Assembly: GCA_965230215.1 (NCBI GenBank)
Contig: CBDDKN010000001.1
Span: 806,001-870,000, forward strand
Source of the DNA: RFSX01 sp965230215
Lineage (GTDB): Bacteria > Bacteroidota > Bacteroidia > Chitinophagales > Saprospiraceae
Reading direction: 5' to 3'
Length of the DNA stretch: 64,000 bases
The notes under the pieces are model-generated. The model saw nothing but the letters and a program-made list of their open reading frames with translations, was not told where the DNA came from and ran no database searches. The position numbers and the translations under genes are program-made. Positions 44,025 to 52,857 of the stretch are shown one piece after another; position 1 is the stretch's first letter, and each line of letters opens with the position of its first letter.

Positions 44025-44459
44025 ATGAATACAGAAAACACCAAATGGGTACTAGGTCACAAGATTACTACACACGACACATCAGGAGATTATGACCTGA
44101 TGATAGCTGAGACACCCCCCAATATGCAGGGACCTCCACCACATCTTCACAACACATTAAAGGAATCTTTTTTGATTATTGAAGGTGAAATGGAATTCTT
44201 CGTGAATGGTGAAGTTAAAGTAGTAAGAGCTGGGGAGTCTGTGGACATACCCCCAAAGACATTACACACCTTCTCTAATAAAAGCGACAATGCCTGTAAA
44301 TGGATCAACATCCATAGCCCTAAAGGATTCAGAAGGTTCTTTGACAACTTGGGTATTCCTGAGTCAGAAGAAAATGCCATTGATAAATCTCTTGCGCCAG
44401 AGGTGATTCAACAAGTTATCTCTACAGCTGCTGATTATGACATGATCATAAAGACTTAG
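44025..44459 (+). CDS. Cupin-domain protein
   Basis: 144 residues from ATG 44025 (MNTENTKW); an upstream in-frame ATG at 43971-43973 lies before the operator and is less likely. Cupin motif 1: PPHLHNTLKESFLIIEGEMEFFVNG (H-x-H-x-x-x-x-E-x-x-[FY]-x-[IV]-x-x-G), motif 2: PPKTLHTFSN (P-x-x-x-x-H). This single-domain, metal-binding cupin resembles quercetin-dioxygenase-like proteins; reaction unknown. Controlled by the divergent TetR protein. Confidence 0.85.
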   Translation: MNTENTKWVLGHKITTHDTSGDYDLMIAETPPNMQGPPPHLHNTLKESFLIIEGEMEFFVNGEVKVVRAGESVDIPPKTLHTFSNKSDNACKWINIHSPKGFRRFFDNLGIPESEENAIDKSLAPEVIQQVISTAADYDMIIKT

Positions 44460-44470
44460 GAGACCGCATC

Positions 44471-45422
44471 TTACTCCTTAAGAAAATTCAAAACGGGAAC
44501 CACACTTAATTGGGGATCTTCCTCCATGGGAACATGCCCCAGTTTTTCAAATATGACCAAGGTATCATTGCTTAAATCTTCTTCAAAGCGGTAGGCCAGT
44601 TCTGCGGGAATTAGCAAATCCTCTTGCCCCCACATAATAAGCACCTCCTTATCGATCTCCGGAATCCGTTTGTAAGCCGTTGTATCTGACTTTGCACCCA
44701 ATCGGTCCACGAAAGCTTGGCGATTACCCTTCCTGAGTGTTAGTTCAAAATATCTTTCTGACAGTTTATCAGTAACCTTGCTTTTATCAGCATATACATT
44801 CTCAACACTCGATCTGGCGACAGACTTCGGTGTAATAAATGTAAAGATCTTATTCATGACTGGCATGCGCGCCAATTTAAAAGCCAGAGGGAGTACTTTC
44901 CTCTTCATTGGGATAACCAGAGGCATCTATCAATATCAATTTATCGATCCTGTCAGGATACTTGAGTGCATATTGCCAAGCAATACATCCACCAAGCGAA
45001 TTCCCTCCCAATACACATTTATCAACACCAAGACCAATAAGGAAATCGTTTATAAAATCCACATAATGATCAATGGTGTATACACGGTCTGGAAAAGGTC
45101 CCGTCAATCCATAAGCTGGAATATCCATTCGGATAACCCGATGATTATTTTTTATTAAGGCATCACTCCAGCCATCGAATGTATGTAAACTGGATCCGGT
45201 CCCATGAATAAGAACAACAGGAATAGAATCTGAAGGATTGCCTTCATCCCTATAATGTACATCCATTCCGTTAATTGCAATAAAAGAAGAGTTTTGGTTC
45301 GCATACTTTTGTTTTAACTCTTCAAGTGGAATGTCCCTGTAGCCAAATAAACCCACAATTATCGCTGAAGCGATAAAAGGCAGAAATACTAAAATGCGGA
45401 TAAATGTGGTTTTTCGACGCAT
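44471..45422 (-). pseudogene. Frameshifted alpha/beta hydrolase, membrane-anchored
   Basis: The first part (ATG 45422, MRRKTTFIRILVFLPFIAS) has the anchor helix, IHGTGSSLHTFDGW (oxyanion) and VLGGNSLGGCIAWQYALKYPDRIDKLILIDASGYPNE, with the nucleophile in GNSLGG. It then stops at a TAA. The second part resumes in the next frame at KVLPLAFKLARMPVMNKIFTFITPKSV and carries the acid (IMWGQEDLLIP) and the histidine (LGHVPMEED). One base too many within GAGGAAAGTA (about 44893-44903) explains it: removing one gives EEKVLPLAF. All catalytic residues are present, but no single frame contains them. A normal protein would be about 316 residues. Confidence 0.82.
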
Positions 45423-45449
45423 CGAACCGGTATATGTCAAATATTATAA

Positions 45450-45656
45450 TTAGTCACACTCGAAGCCAAGGTTCTCCCAATATGCTTCAAGTTCATCATA
45501 AGGGATCTCTTCACCATTGACATCTGTATATATAATGCCTGAATCTTCACAAAACTCTAATTCTTCATTCATACTCGTGCATGTAATACAATCAGAGTCA
45601 CTACAAGCAAATAATGATATCAGGCCAAACAATAATAACAAACTTCTGAAAGACAT
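45450..45656 (-). CDS. Very small Cys-rich lipoprotein
   Basis: 68 residues: lipobox LFAC followed by SDSDCITCTSMNEELEFCEDSG. Five Cys in total (including the lipidated one) plus one at the C-terminal ECD suggest disulfides. The acidic composition (YDELEAYWENLGF) fits a surface-exposed lipoprotein. No family recognised. It begins 28 bp upstream of the frameshifted hydrolase. Confidence 0.6.
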   Translation of the reverse strand: MSFRSLLLLFGLISLFACSDSDCITCTSMNEELEFCEDSGIIYTDVNGEEIPYDELEAYWENLGFECD

Positions 45657-45742
45657 TCGATTGGTATTTTAGGTTTTTACAAATAAGATAATACATCCAT
45701 AAAACGTCCGAATGAAGTTGTTATTTCTCTCCGACAATGGAA

Positions 45743-46138
45743 TCATTTCTCTTCTACTATCTGAATATTGTTTCCACAAGTATCATTGAATACAGCAAAG
45801 ATAACAGTTCCCATCTCGGTCGGCTTAACGCTAAATTCCACCCCAAGCTTAGTTAACCTGTCATACTCATCCTGACAATTATCTACATAAAACTGGGTAT
45901 AAGGAATGCCAGCTTCCATCAAGGCATCCTGAAATACCTTAGAAGGTTCAAAATGTAATGGCGCGGGCTCCAGTAGAAGCTCAGTACCATCCTGATCAAA
46001 TTTGGAAACCACGGTCAGCCACCTGTTGCCGCCACCTAAGGGCATATCCACTTTTTTGACAAAACCCAAAATATCTGTATAGAAGTCCAGTGCTTTTTGT
46101 TGATCCCGTACAGGAACACTCATTAATTTAATTCTCAT
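45743..46138 (-). CDS. VOC-superfamily glyoxalase-like protein
   Basis: 131 residues: MRIKLMSVPVRDQQKALDFYTDILGF (first beta-alpha unit), GGGNRWLTVVSKFDQDGTELLLEPAP, then YTQFYVDNCQDEYDRLTKLGVEFSVKPTEMGTVIFAVFNDTCGNNIQIVEE with the metal-ligand Glu at the end. Resembles the short AraC-linked VOC proteins of Bacteroidota. The AraC regulator ends 42 bp upstream, so the two are probably cotranscribed and functionally linked. Confidence 0.87.
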   Translation of the reverse strand: MRIKLMSVPVRDQQKALDFYTDILGFVKKVDMPLGGGNRWLTVVSKFDQDGTELLLEPAPLHFEPSKVFQDALMEAGIPYTQFYVDNCQDEYDRLTKLGVEFSVKPTEMGTVIFAVFNDTCGNNIQIVEEK

Positions 46139-46180
46139 GATTTATTGTTTATAATGTATTTGCAAGATGAGACTATTCGC

Positions 46181-46570
46181 CTAATCAGATTTATCGAAAA
46201 TTGCTTTTCTGTATTCCGAGGGTGACTTCCCTGTTTTTGTTTTGAAGAGATTCGAAAAGGAATTGATGCTTTCAAATCCTACCTTATAACAGGTATCCGA
46301 AATTGAATTCCCCTTATTTAAGAGCTTCTTGGCTTCCTCCATTCTTATGTTGATCAAATATTGATGAGGGGTTATTCCATAGTAGCGCTTAAACAGTCTG
46401 ATCAAATGATATTTGGAAGTATGTTGTAAGTGAGCCAATTGATCCAGTCGAATTTCCTCACCAAAATTTGAGTTTATATACCTTCTTGTATTTACCGCTA
46501 TATCGATCTGAGCTTTGTTTGAGAAACAAAGCATTTTAATCTTATTTACTTCTTTAATGAAGTAATTCAT
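46181..46570 (-). CDS. AraC-family regulator consisting of the DNA-binding domain only
   Basis: 129 residues. The AraC/XylS double helix-turn-helix occupies most of it: IRLDQLAHLQHTSKYHLIRLFKRYYGITPHQYLINIRMEEAKKLLNKGNSISDTCYKVGFESINSFSNLFKTKTGKSPSEYR. No ligand-binding domain precedes it. The start overlaps the stop of the preceding lipoprotein gene by 4 bp. Likely regulates the adjacent VOC gene. Confidence 0.9.
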   Translation of the reverse strand: MNYFIKEVNKIKMLCFSNKAQIDIAVNTRRYINSNFGEEIRLDQLAHLQHTSKYHLIRLFKRYYGITPHQYLINIRMEEAKKLLNKGNSISDTCYKVGFESINSFSNLFKTKTGKSPSEYRKAIFDKSD

Positions 46571-47172
46571 TCAGAATCCGTCTTTTCAGAAGTCTCCTCT
46601 TCGTCGGACAACAAATTTCTGAACAAGTAGTCTACCATCTCACTCCTGATATCTTTCTCTCTGACAATGCGCTTCACAATCTTGTAACCCCGTGCCATGT
46701 CTCTGTTGGTCTGCACCTGCATTGTGGGGGCAACATCTAGGTCAAACAACCACCTCTTTCGAATGAGTAAGGCAGGTTCAATTTTTTCAAAATCTCCTTC
46801 GACTTCAATTCTCCCTATCATAGATTTTCGTGAAGTCCCATAGTCTTTCTCGTAGTTTTTACGCCCATAACCAGCTATTATGTACAGCACATTCTCAATA
46901 TAATACTGACTTAGCGTTGGATTTATCAGGTAGTCAAATTCTTCATCCAGGAATACTTCAACTGGCTCCTGGTCATTAACCTGAATCAGTTGTTTACCAA
47001 ATGTCACATGTATCGCGACTTTCCCAAGTGCAGGGATACGAACAGGGTCCATGTTCTCAAATTTCACATCAACGGGTGTGTCAGTTGGGTTGTCAATAGT
47101 TACCTCCTTAACGGTCTCTTTACAGGATGTAATCAAACAAAAACCACAAAAGAAAAGAATCAGAAGTCGCAT
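46567..47172 (-). CDS. Lipoprotein, unknown
   Basis: 201 residues, lipobox ITSC (Cys17) then KETVKEVTIDNPTDTPVDVKFENMDPVRIPALGKVAIHVTFG, which looks like a beta-sandwich of 'DNPTDxxVxVxI-D' type. The C-terminus is helical and acidic (LLSDEEETSEKTDSE). Not recognised. Translationally coupled to the AraC gene (4-bp overlap). Confidence 0.66.
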   Translation of the reverse strand: MRLLILFFCGFCLITSCKETVKEVTIDNPTDTPVDVKFENMDPVRIPALGKVAIHVTFGKQLIQVNDQEPVEVFLDEEFDYLINPTLSQYYIENVLYIIAGYGRKNYEKDYGTSRKSMIGRIEVEGDFEKIEPALLIRKRWLFDLDVAPTMQVQTNRDMARGYKIVKRIVREKDIRSEMVDYLFRNLLSDEEETSEKTDSE

Positions 47173-47267
47173 TCCAGATATTTGATTAATGATAAAGTTT
47201 CTTGAATATCATCAAAAGAATCCAAAGATTAAAAGATGCTATCCAATTTTACTTTATCGTCATGGGC

Positions 47268-47840
47268 CTATTTAAGCTTTTCATACGACCTATAAAACAT
47301 AATGACAGCCACAATCGCAGATAGAAATCTAAATCCGCCATTCATAAGGCTATAAAGAAATATGGCTAGAAATATGAACCCAGCTATAAGAAACATGTAG
47401 GCTTCCCTTTTACGCTTTTTTTGTTTTTCTAATCGTCTGTTAAAAACTGAATCAATCTCAGAGGCAGAGTGAAGAATGAAACGCGGGTCTTCGATGATTT
47501 CTTTCCTGGATGAGCTTCCATCAACAAGCTTTTCAATCAGTTTCCGCTCAATTTCTTTTAGTTTTTTCCTTGTGAAATCATAATACTTTTTACACCACTC
47601 CCAATCGGTTTGTTCCAACTCATCTATTAGGACAAATTCACCATCCTCATTAATATCGGCCAGAATCCTGGCTTCATATTTCTCATGGAACATTTTCTTT
47701 GCAGAAAATGAAATAGCATCAATATTTGAATTTGAAAGACCCTTTTCTTTCAATTCTGCCAATACAGACTCTTCTTTCCGTCCTTCCAAAAACTGTTGAA
47801 GCAAATATTCTGCATTTTCTATTTTCTCGTTGTATTTCAT
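47268..47840 (-). CDS. Cytoplasmic coiled-coil protein with C-terminal membrane anchor, unknown
   Basis: 190 residues; N-terminal helices rich in Glu, Lys and Leu (NAEYLLQQFLEGRKEESVLAELKEKG), acidic loop (ADINEDGEFVLIDELEQ), and two hydrophobic helices near the C-terminus (AYMFLIAGFIFLAIFLYSLMNG and FLSAIVAVIMFYRSYE). No family recognised. Its start overlaps the CotH-family gene stop by 4 bp, so the two are coupled. Confidence 0.62.
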   Translation of the reverse strand: MKYNEKIENAEYLLQQFLEGRKEESVLAELKEKGLSNSNIDAISFSAKKMFHEKYEARILADINEDGEFVLIDELEQTDWEWCKKYYDFTRKKLKEIERKLIEKLVDGSSSRKEIIEDPRFILHSASEIDSVFNRRLEKQKKRKREAYMFLIAGFIFLAIFLYSLMNGGFRFLSAIVAVIMFYRSYEKLK

Positions 47841-49024
47841 TTTAATTCATTAAAGTATTCTGATAAACGCTTATGTCTGATATCAATAAACCTAAGCATG
47901 ATCTCTATTTCCTTTTCAAAGTTATTATCGTCATAATAATCCTTGCTATCAGCTGACCATAATTGGAAATTCTTCCTGGCAGCATCTACAATGATCTCGC
48001 TTTTCTTTATAACCCTGTTTTGTAATCCTTCCCTACTAAGCAGACCGGCATTATTAAACATATCCCATCTCTGGCGTAGTGCTTTTTTATACCAATCGTA
48101 TCTTAGCAGCCTCCTGAATAGAATTGAGCGATGTATCTTAAGAGATCGTTCATCCATATTCAATTCGTTGTCTCCATCACGTCCAAAGCTATGATCATAA
48201 TCCCAAGGCGCTATGCGTATTGGCGATGTACTATTCTTTTTATACAAATAGAAGTTCTTGAGTATACCATCATTATTATTGGACATAAGCAATAAAAGGT
48301 GCCAATCAATGATGTTATCAATATCGAACAGATTTTTAAATTCTGCTTCGAATTCTTCCTCCCCAGCATTTAACAGAAAATCCCTTATACTTTCGATAGA
48401 CACTCGCTTATCGAGCTTGTTGATTTTTGGAAAAGTTTGCTGATGAAAATTTGAAGCATCCTGAGGCTGTAGCCTATCATAGCTCGCTCGGAATATTTGT
48501 GGTTCCTTGAATATAAATGCAGAAGTATCAGAAGCATTCAAACCCAGGCTGGATTTGTCTAGTTTCTCCATCAATACATATAAGCCATTGTAACTGTCAT
48601 TTAATTCCAACTCAATAAATTGACAGGCTGAAGCAATATTATCCTTATCCATATCAGCAAACAGTTCATAAGATATCACATGACGCAAAAAGGTCTTATC
48701 GATATAATTGGCATTCAGAATCCAATCATCATCATAGGGCAATTGGGCCAATGAGACATCCAAATCCAGATCGACTTCAAATGAATGCTTGGGAAAAGAA
48801 ATTGAGTACCCCCCTCGCCTTTCTATTTCGCCTTGATACGCAAACTGATCTGCATCTCTGTATTCTACCAATTTAATTGGCCTCTTACCATCTAAAGGAA
48901 TTATACCGTCGTAGACTATATTAATCCTGGTCAAACTCTTATCAATTGAGCCAAGCTTTTCTTTGAAAAGCATCAATAACAATAAGAGAATGAATAAGAC
49001 TAGTATTCGCATGAATACTTTCAT
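47837..49024 (-). CDS. CotH-family protein (spore-coat-kinase-like), membrane-anchored
   Basis: About 395 residues, start taken as the ATG giving MKVFMRILVLFILLLLL (two alternative starts lie within 15 bp upstream). After the anchor the CotH pattern follows: GEIERRGGYSISFPKHSFEVDL, DDDWILNANYIDKTFLRHVISYELF, LNDSYNGLYVLMEKLDKSSLG and IAPWDYDHSFGRDGDNEL (the D-x-D-x-[ST]-F-G metal site). CotH proteins are kinase-like and phosphorylate coat or surface proteins in spore formers; in Bacteroidota the substrate is unknown. Coupled to the downstream coiled-coil protein gene. Confidence 0.86.
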   Translation of the reverse strand: MKVFMRILVLFILLLLLMLFKEKLGSIDKSLTRINIVYDGIIPLDGKRPIKLVEYRDADQFAYQGEIERRGGYSISFPKHSFEVDLDLDVSLAQLPYDDDWILNANYIDKTFLRHVISYELFADMDKDNIASACQFIELELNDSYNGLYVLMEKLDKSSLGLNASDTSAFIFKEPQIFRASYDRLQPQDASNFHQQTFPKINKLDKRVSIESIRDFLLNAGEEEFEAEFKNLFDIDNIIDWHLLLLMSNNNDGILKNFYLYKKNSTSPIRIAPWDYDHSFGRDGDNELNMDERSLKIHRSILFRRLLRYDWYKKALRQRWDMFNNAGLLSREGLQNRVIKKSEIIVDAARKNFQLWSADSKDYYDDNNFEKEIEIMLRFIDIRHKRLSEYFNELK

Positions 49025-49100
49025 AAACAGCATTTTCAATTGGTAAGATAACCAAGTTTCTCAAGCAATTCGAATGGTGCTTATTCATGCCAGACGGCGA

Positions 49101-50480
49101 TCAAATTGTCATTGAAAAAACACGGGTTTTGGGTTTTGATCTGTGCAGGTGCATATCGAAGGCCATACACACATTGCGAACAAAAGGTCTGGCAAAATCC
49201 TGAAGAACCAATTTTTCTTCATCGTGATCTATGGTGAGCAAGCCGTCATTTTCCATTTCCTGCAATCTCTGTAGGCACTCCTGCAAGTCCGGAAACTTCA
49301 ATTCAGGATCACGCCATGATGTCTCAAAGTGACACATTATATTGAGAATGTGTTGCCTGACTACCAGATCTTCATCACTCAATATATGGCCTCTGAAAAT
49401 AGGTAGGACGCCCTCATTTACACTTTGTATGTAGGCTTCTAAATCTTTCAGGTTCTGCGCAAAACCAAACCAAGAGTCACCAATCGAACTCATACCAAGG
49501 CCGACCATTAGCTCAGTTTTATTGGCTGTGTAGCCCATGAAATTGCGGTGCAGAGACTTATTGACCATCGACTGGTATAATGAATCGGTTTTTAATGCAA
49601 AATGATCCATTCCAATCTCTTCATAACCCAATTCTCCCAGCAAGGCTTTTCCTTCCTGGTATAGAAGCCTTTTGGTTTCCGGACTAGGCAGGTCTTCCTC
49701 ACTATAGCCTCTCTGACCCACATTCTTCACCCAAGGCACATGTGCATAGCTGTAAATCGCAATTCTGTCCGGTACCAATTCTTTAGTAAGCTTAATGGTG
49801 TTCAGCATACTTTCAAGGCTTTGGTGTGGCAGTCCAAATACCAGATCATGACTGACCGAAGTGTATCCAATTTCTCTTGCCCAATTGGTGACCAACTCTA
49901 CGCGTTCAAATGGCTGGATTCGGTTTATCGTTTTCTGCACTTTCAGATCATAGTCCTGAACGCCAAAACTGGTTCTTCGGAAACCTATGTCATAGAGAGC
50001 CTGTAAATGCTCCTTAGAAGTATTATTGGGGTGACCTTCAAAACTCAACTCAAAGTCCTTATCCAAACTTCCCTTATCAACGATCTTGGTGATAAGGTAC
50101 TCCAGGTTTTGGGGACTGAAAAATGTGGGAGTTCCGCCTCCCAGGTGAATCTCCTTAATATGAGGTTTGTCAGGAAATATATCGCAGTATAAATCCCATT
50201 CTTTGAGTAATGTCTGGATATATGGCTGTTCCAGGCTGTGCCTCTTCGTGATGCGCTTATGACAGGCACAAAATGTACAAAGGGATTCACAAAATGGTAA
50301 ATGTATATAGATGCTGATACCCTCTGTTTCATTAGAGGCGATAAAGGACTTACGAACCAATTCTGTCCAACTCTGAACATTAACAGCATCCTCTTTCCAA
50401 TATGGTACTGTGGGATAACTGGTGTATCGGGGACCTGGTATATTATATTTCTGGATCAATCCAGATGTTTCTGTTAACAT
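49101..50480 (-). CDS. hemN: Oxygen-independent coproporphyrinogen III oxidase
   Basis: About 459 residues from the ATG giving MLTETSGLIQKYNIPGPRYTSYPTVPYW (a GTG 14 codons upstream is less likely). Radical-SAM cluster: C64-x3-C68-x2-C71-x-C73 (PFCESLCTFCACHKR). Further HemN features: HLGGGTPTFFSPQNL, SFGVQDYDLKVQKTINRIQPF, HDLVFGLPHQS and the C-terminal EMENDGLLTIDHDEEKLVLQDFARPFVRNVCMAFD. It decarboxylates coproporphyrinogen III without oxygen. Divergent from ompW, 245 bp apart. Confidence 0.94.
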   Translation of the reverse strand: MLTETSGLIQKYNIPGPRYTSYPTVPYWKEDAVNVQSWTELVRKSFIASNETEGISIYIHLPFCESLCTFCACHKRITKRHSLEQPYIQTLLKEWDLYCDIFPDKPHIKEIHLGGGTPTFFSPQNLEYLITKIVDKGSLDKDFELSFEGHPNNTSKEHLQALYDIGFRRTSFGVQDYDLKVQKTINRIQPFERVELVTNWAREIGYTSVSHDLVFGLPHQSLESMLNTIKLTKELVPDRIAIYSYAHVPWVKNVGQRGYSEEDLPSPETKRLLYQEGKALLGELGYEEIGMDHFALKTDSLYQSMVNKSLHRNFMGYTANKTELMVGLGMSSIGDSWFGFAQNLKDLEAYIQSVNEGVLPIFRGHILSDEDLVVRQHILNIMCHFETSWRDPELKFPDLQECLQRLQEMENDGLLTIDHDEEKLVLQDFARPFVRNVCMAFDMHLHRSKPKTRVFSMTI

Positions 50481-50614
50481 CAAAGCAAATAAGTTTTTAA
50501 ATTCTGCATCGGCTCTTTGCACATATTCAGCATCTTAAATTCCATCTGAATAGTATCTGGAAGCATCAATCAAACACTCCCGATAAAAGAGTGACGATTA
50601 TGGGATATAAAGTT

Positions 50615-50691
50615 AGCTTGTTTTACAGCTGAACAAGCTTTCCAAGTTCATCATCAGGGATGATCTTCGTCATCTTTTCAGGATGATTTCG
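50615..50691. promoter_or_regulatory. hemN-ompW intergenic regulatory region with inverted and direct repeats
   Basis: A perfect inverted repeat with 8-bp arms (AGCTTGTT, 50615-50622; AACAAGCT, 50632-50639) and 9-nt loop lies between the divergent genes. About 15 bp further toward ompW is an imperfect direct repeat, TCAGGGATGATCTTCG (50654-50669) and TCAGGATGATTTCG (50678-50691). OmpW and hemN are both regulated by oxygen in other bacteria, so a shared redox regulator is a possibility; no exact FNR box was seen. Confidence 0.4.
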
Positions 50692-50724
50692 CTGCTACAT
50701 TGCGGTTAATTAAAAACTTAAGTA

Positions 50725-51369
50725 ATGATGAAAAAACTATTAATGGGCATGTTGTTTTTGGCAGCAGCATTTCAAATTAAAGCGCAAGAGACCACAACGG
50801 TTAGTGAGAGCAATTGGCAAGCGAGATTCAGAGTAATCGCAGTAGCTCCGGATGCATCGGCAGAGATTGAAGCTATAGGCGGAGATGTTGACATATCAAT
50901 CGCTGTAGTTCCAGAATTGGACTTCACTTACTACTTTACAGAAAACATCGCTGCGGAACTGATCTTAGGTACTGCTAAGCACAGCGTTTCAGCTGTTGAA
51001 ACAGCTTTGGGTGATGTTGATTTAGGTGATATTTGGTTATTGCCTCCAACTTTAACTTTCCAATACCATTTTACCGGTGGTGATTTCAAACCATATCTGG
51101 GAGCTGGATTAAACTATACTATTTTTTATGGTGGTGATAAAGGTCCAGCCGCAGATGATGTAAGCTATGAAAATACAGTAGGATATGCAGGTCAAGTTGG
51201 TTTTGACTATTATTTAAACGACAAATGGTTTATCAACCTTGATGTTAAGAAGCTAATCTTAAGTACTGATGTTACTGTAGATGCCACAACTGCTGCAGGA
51301 GCAGTGGTTGGCGCTGAAGTAGACATCAACCCTTGGATTATTGGTTTAGGTGTAGGAACCAGATTCTAA
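50725..51369 (+). CDS. ompW: OmpW-family outer-membrane protein
   Basis: 214 residues; signal peptide (MMKKLLMGMLFLAAAFQIKAQ). It shows the OmpW layout of eight strands with a hydrophobic lumen: NWQARFRVIAVAPDASAEI, ELDFTYYFTENIAAELILGTAKHSV, LPPTLTFQYHF, FKPYLGAGLNYTIFYG, VGFDYYLNDKWFINLDVKKLILSTDV and the C-terminal INPWIIGLGVGTRF. OmpW barrels admit small hydrophobic molecules. A hairpin with a GAAA loop follows 45 bp after the stop. Confidence 0.9.
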   Translation: MMKKLLMGMLFLAAAFQIKAQETTTVSESNWQARFRVIAVAPDASAEIEAIGGDVDISIAVVPELDFTYYFTENIAAELILGTAKHSVSAVETALGDVDLGDIWLLPPTLTFQYHFTGGDFKPYLGAGLNYTIFYGGDKGPAADDVSYENTVGYAGQVGFDYYLNDKWFINLDVKKLILSTDVTVDATTAAGAVVGAEVDINPWIIGLGVGTRF

Positions 51370-51414
51370 TTATCCAGATTTTGTAAAAGTGTAATTAGTA
51401 TTACAAGTGTAGGT

Positions 51415-51446
51415 CATAAGGCCGTCATGAAAATGATGGCCTTATG
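51415..51446. terminator. Bidirectional hairpin with GAAA tetraloop between ompW and DUF2200 gene
   Basis: Arms CATAAGGCCGTCAT (51415-51428) and ATGATGGCCTTATG (51433-51446) pair over 14 positions with a single G-T, enclosing GAAA. The 3' flank on the plus strand is T-rich (CTATTATTATTCTT). It sits between convergent genes and could terminate both. Confidence 0.72.
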
Positions 51447-51452
51447 CTATTA

Positions 51453-51824
51453 TTATTCTTCCCTTAATATCTTTTCCATCTTTCGTCCTTTGGCCAACTC
51501 ATCTACAAGTTTATCCAAATAGCGCACTTGTCTGTACAGCTCGAACTCGTCTTCAATATCTTCTATCCGATAACCACAGATAACACCTTTGATAAGATGG
51601 GCATTGGGGTGTATCTGAGCTGCTTCAAAGAAAGACTTGAAACTGGCTTTAGCGTCAATCAATTCCTGTATTTTCTTATCATCGAAACCCGTCAACCACT
51701 CAATAACTGTATGAAGCTCTTCTTTAGTCCTTCCTTTCTTTTCAACCTTGGTTACGTAATGTGGGTATACGGAAGCAAAAGTCATCTGACCAATCTTCTC
51801 ATTTTTTTCAGCTGTGACCTGCAT
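51453..51824 (-). CDS. DUF2200 family protein
   Basis: 123 residues, matching DUF2200 end to end: MTFASVYPHYVTKVEKKGRTKEELHTVIEWLTGFD, PNAHLIKGVICGYRIEDIEDEFELYRQVRYLDKLVDELAKGRKMEKILR. Small soluble alpha-helical protein of unknown function, widespread in bacteria. Single gene with convergent terminator. Confidence 0.9.
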   Translation of the reverse strand: MQVTAEKNEKIGQMTFASVYPHYVTKVEKKGRTKEELHTVIEWLTGFDDKKIQELIDAKASFKSFFEAAQIHPNAHLIKGVICGYRIEDIEDEFELYRQVRYLDKLVDELAKGRKMEKILREE

Positions 51825-51948
51825 ATTTTAATCATTTGAATGTAAATTAAACTTAATCCATTTGAATGACCAAGTCATTCATTCAATCTCTGCGATAAGA
51901 AACAAGTTTTCATTTTGCTAAAACATAAATTGAAATGGCAGACCCTTA

Positions 51949-52806
51949 TCACAATATTCCTTTAATCCTGTCGATAATTTTCCTTCTCAAAAAATATAGT
52001 AGTAATAAGAAAAGTAATACCGGCCAGAGGCTAATCAATGTCAATAAGAAGCTTAAAAAGCTCATAACTCCTTCATTAAATGCCAATTTAACTTTATGAA
52101 TCAAGCCAGATTTAGGCTGCTCATCATATTTAATTATTTCGCTAAGCTCTATACGTAGTGTAGAGTAAGAAATCTGGTCGTCCAAAAATCTAAGCCGTCC
52201 CTTTTTGCTTTCTATTTCCTCTTCTATACGCCTTATCTTTTCCTGCACTTCGATAATCTCTTTGATTTTAACCGCCTTTTGTAAAATCATTCTGTATTGA
52301 TTAAGAAAAGCCAATTTGTTTTTAAGACGCATATCTAAATCATGATACTCCTCGGTTACATCATCAACAAAGATGCTCTTGTATTTGAGTTTACCGATTC
52401 CATTCTCCAATTGATTAATCAAAGAATCAAAATATGTGACAGGAACCCTGATGGTTAAACTGTATGAATTCGATATTTCATTTGACATATATTCTTCCCG
52501 TTCATAGTAGGATTGATTTCTAATTAGTATTGAATCTATTCTCCTTTTTGAATCAGGCAGTTTAACAACGTCAATACTCATATTACCCCTTTTAATCAGC
52601 TTACTCATTTTATTCTTGCCAAAAAATGTTGGGTGCGCCGGCGGTGGCTCTGCGGTTCTTGGTGGTTCTAATTCCAGCTCTATATCATACTCAAGGGCTT
52701 CATTGTACGTACCATGAGCCAATTTGGTATTATCATCAACTCGGGTATGATAATAATCACAACTGATGAGCATCAAACTCGCTATGACAAATAATGATCG
52801 CACCAT
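51949..52806 (-). CDS. DUF4349 domain lipoprotein
   Basis: 285 residues with lipobox LISC. The DUF4349 core is visible: LIKRGNMSIDVVKLPDSKRRID, YSLTIRVPVTYFDSLINQLEN, a long coiled-coil (RLKNKLAFLNQYRMILQKAVKIKEIIEVQEKIRRIEEEIESKKGRLRFLDDQISYSTLRIELSE) and a C-terminal hydrophobic helix (FLSFLLTLISLWPVLLFLLLLYFL). Membrane-anchored at both ends, presumably in the inner membrane facing the periplasm. Role unknown. Confidence 0.88.
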   Translation of the reverse strand: MVRSLFVIASLMLISCDYYHTRVDDNTKLAHGTYNEALEYDIELELEPPRTAEPPPAHPTFFGKNKMSKLIKRGNMSIDVVKLPDSKRRIDSILIRNQSYYEREEYMSNEISNSYSLTIRVPVTYFDSLINQLENGIGKLKYKSIFVDDVTEEYHDLDMRLKNKLAFLNQYRMILQKAVKIKEIIEVQEKIRRIEEEIESKKGRLRFLDDQISYSTLRIELSEIIKYDEQPKSGLIHKVKLAFNEGVMSFLSFLLTLISLWPVLLFLLLLYFLRRKIIDRIKGIL

Positions 52807-52857
52807 ATCTTTTATAAATAAGATGCAATCAGATGCATGCTTGGCGTTAAATACCTA

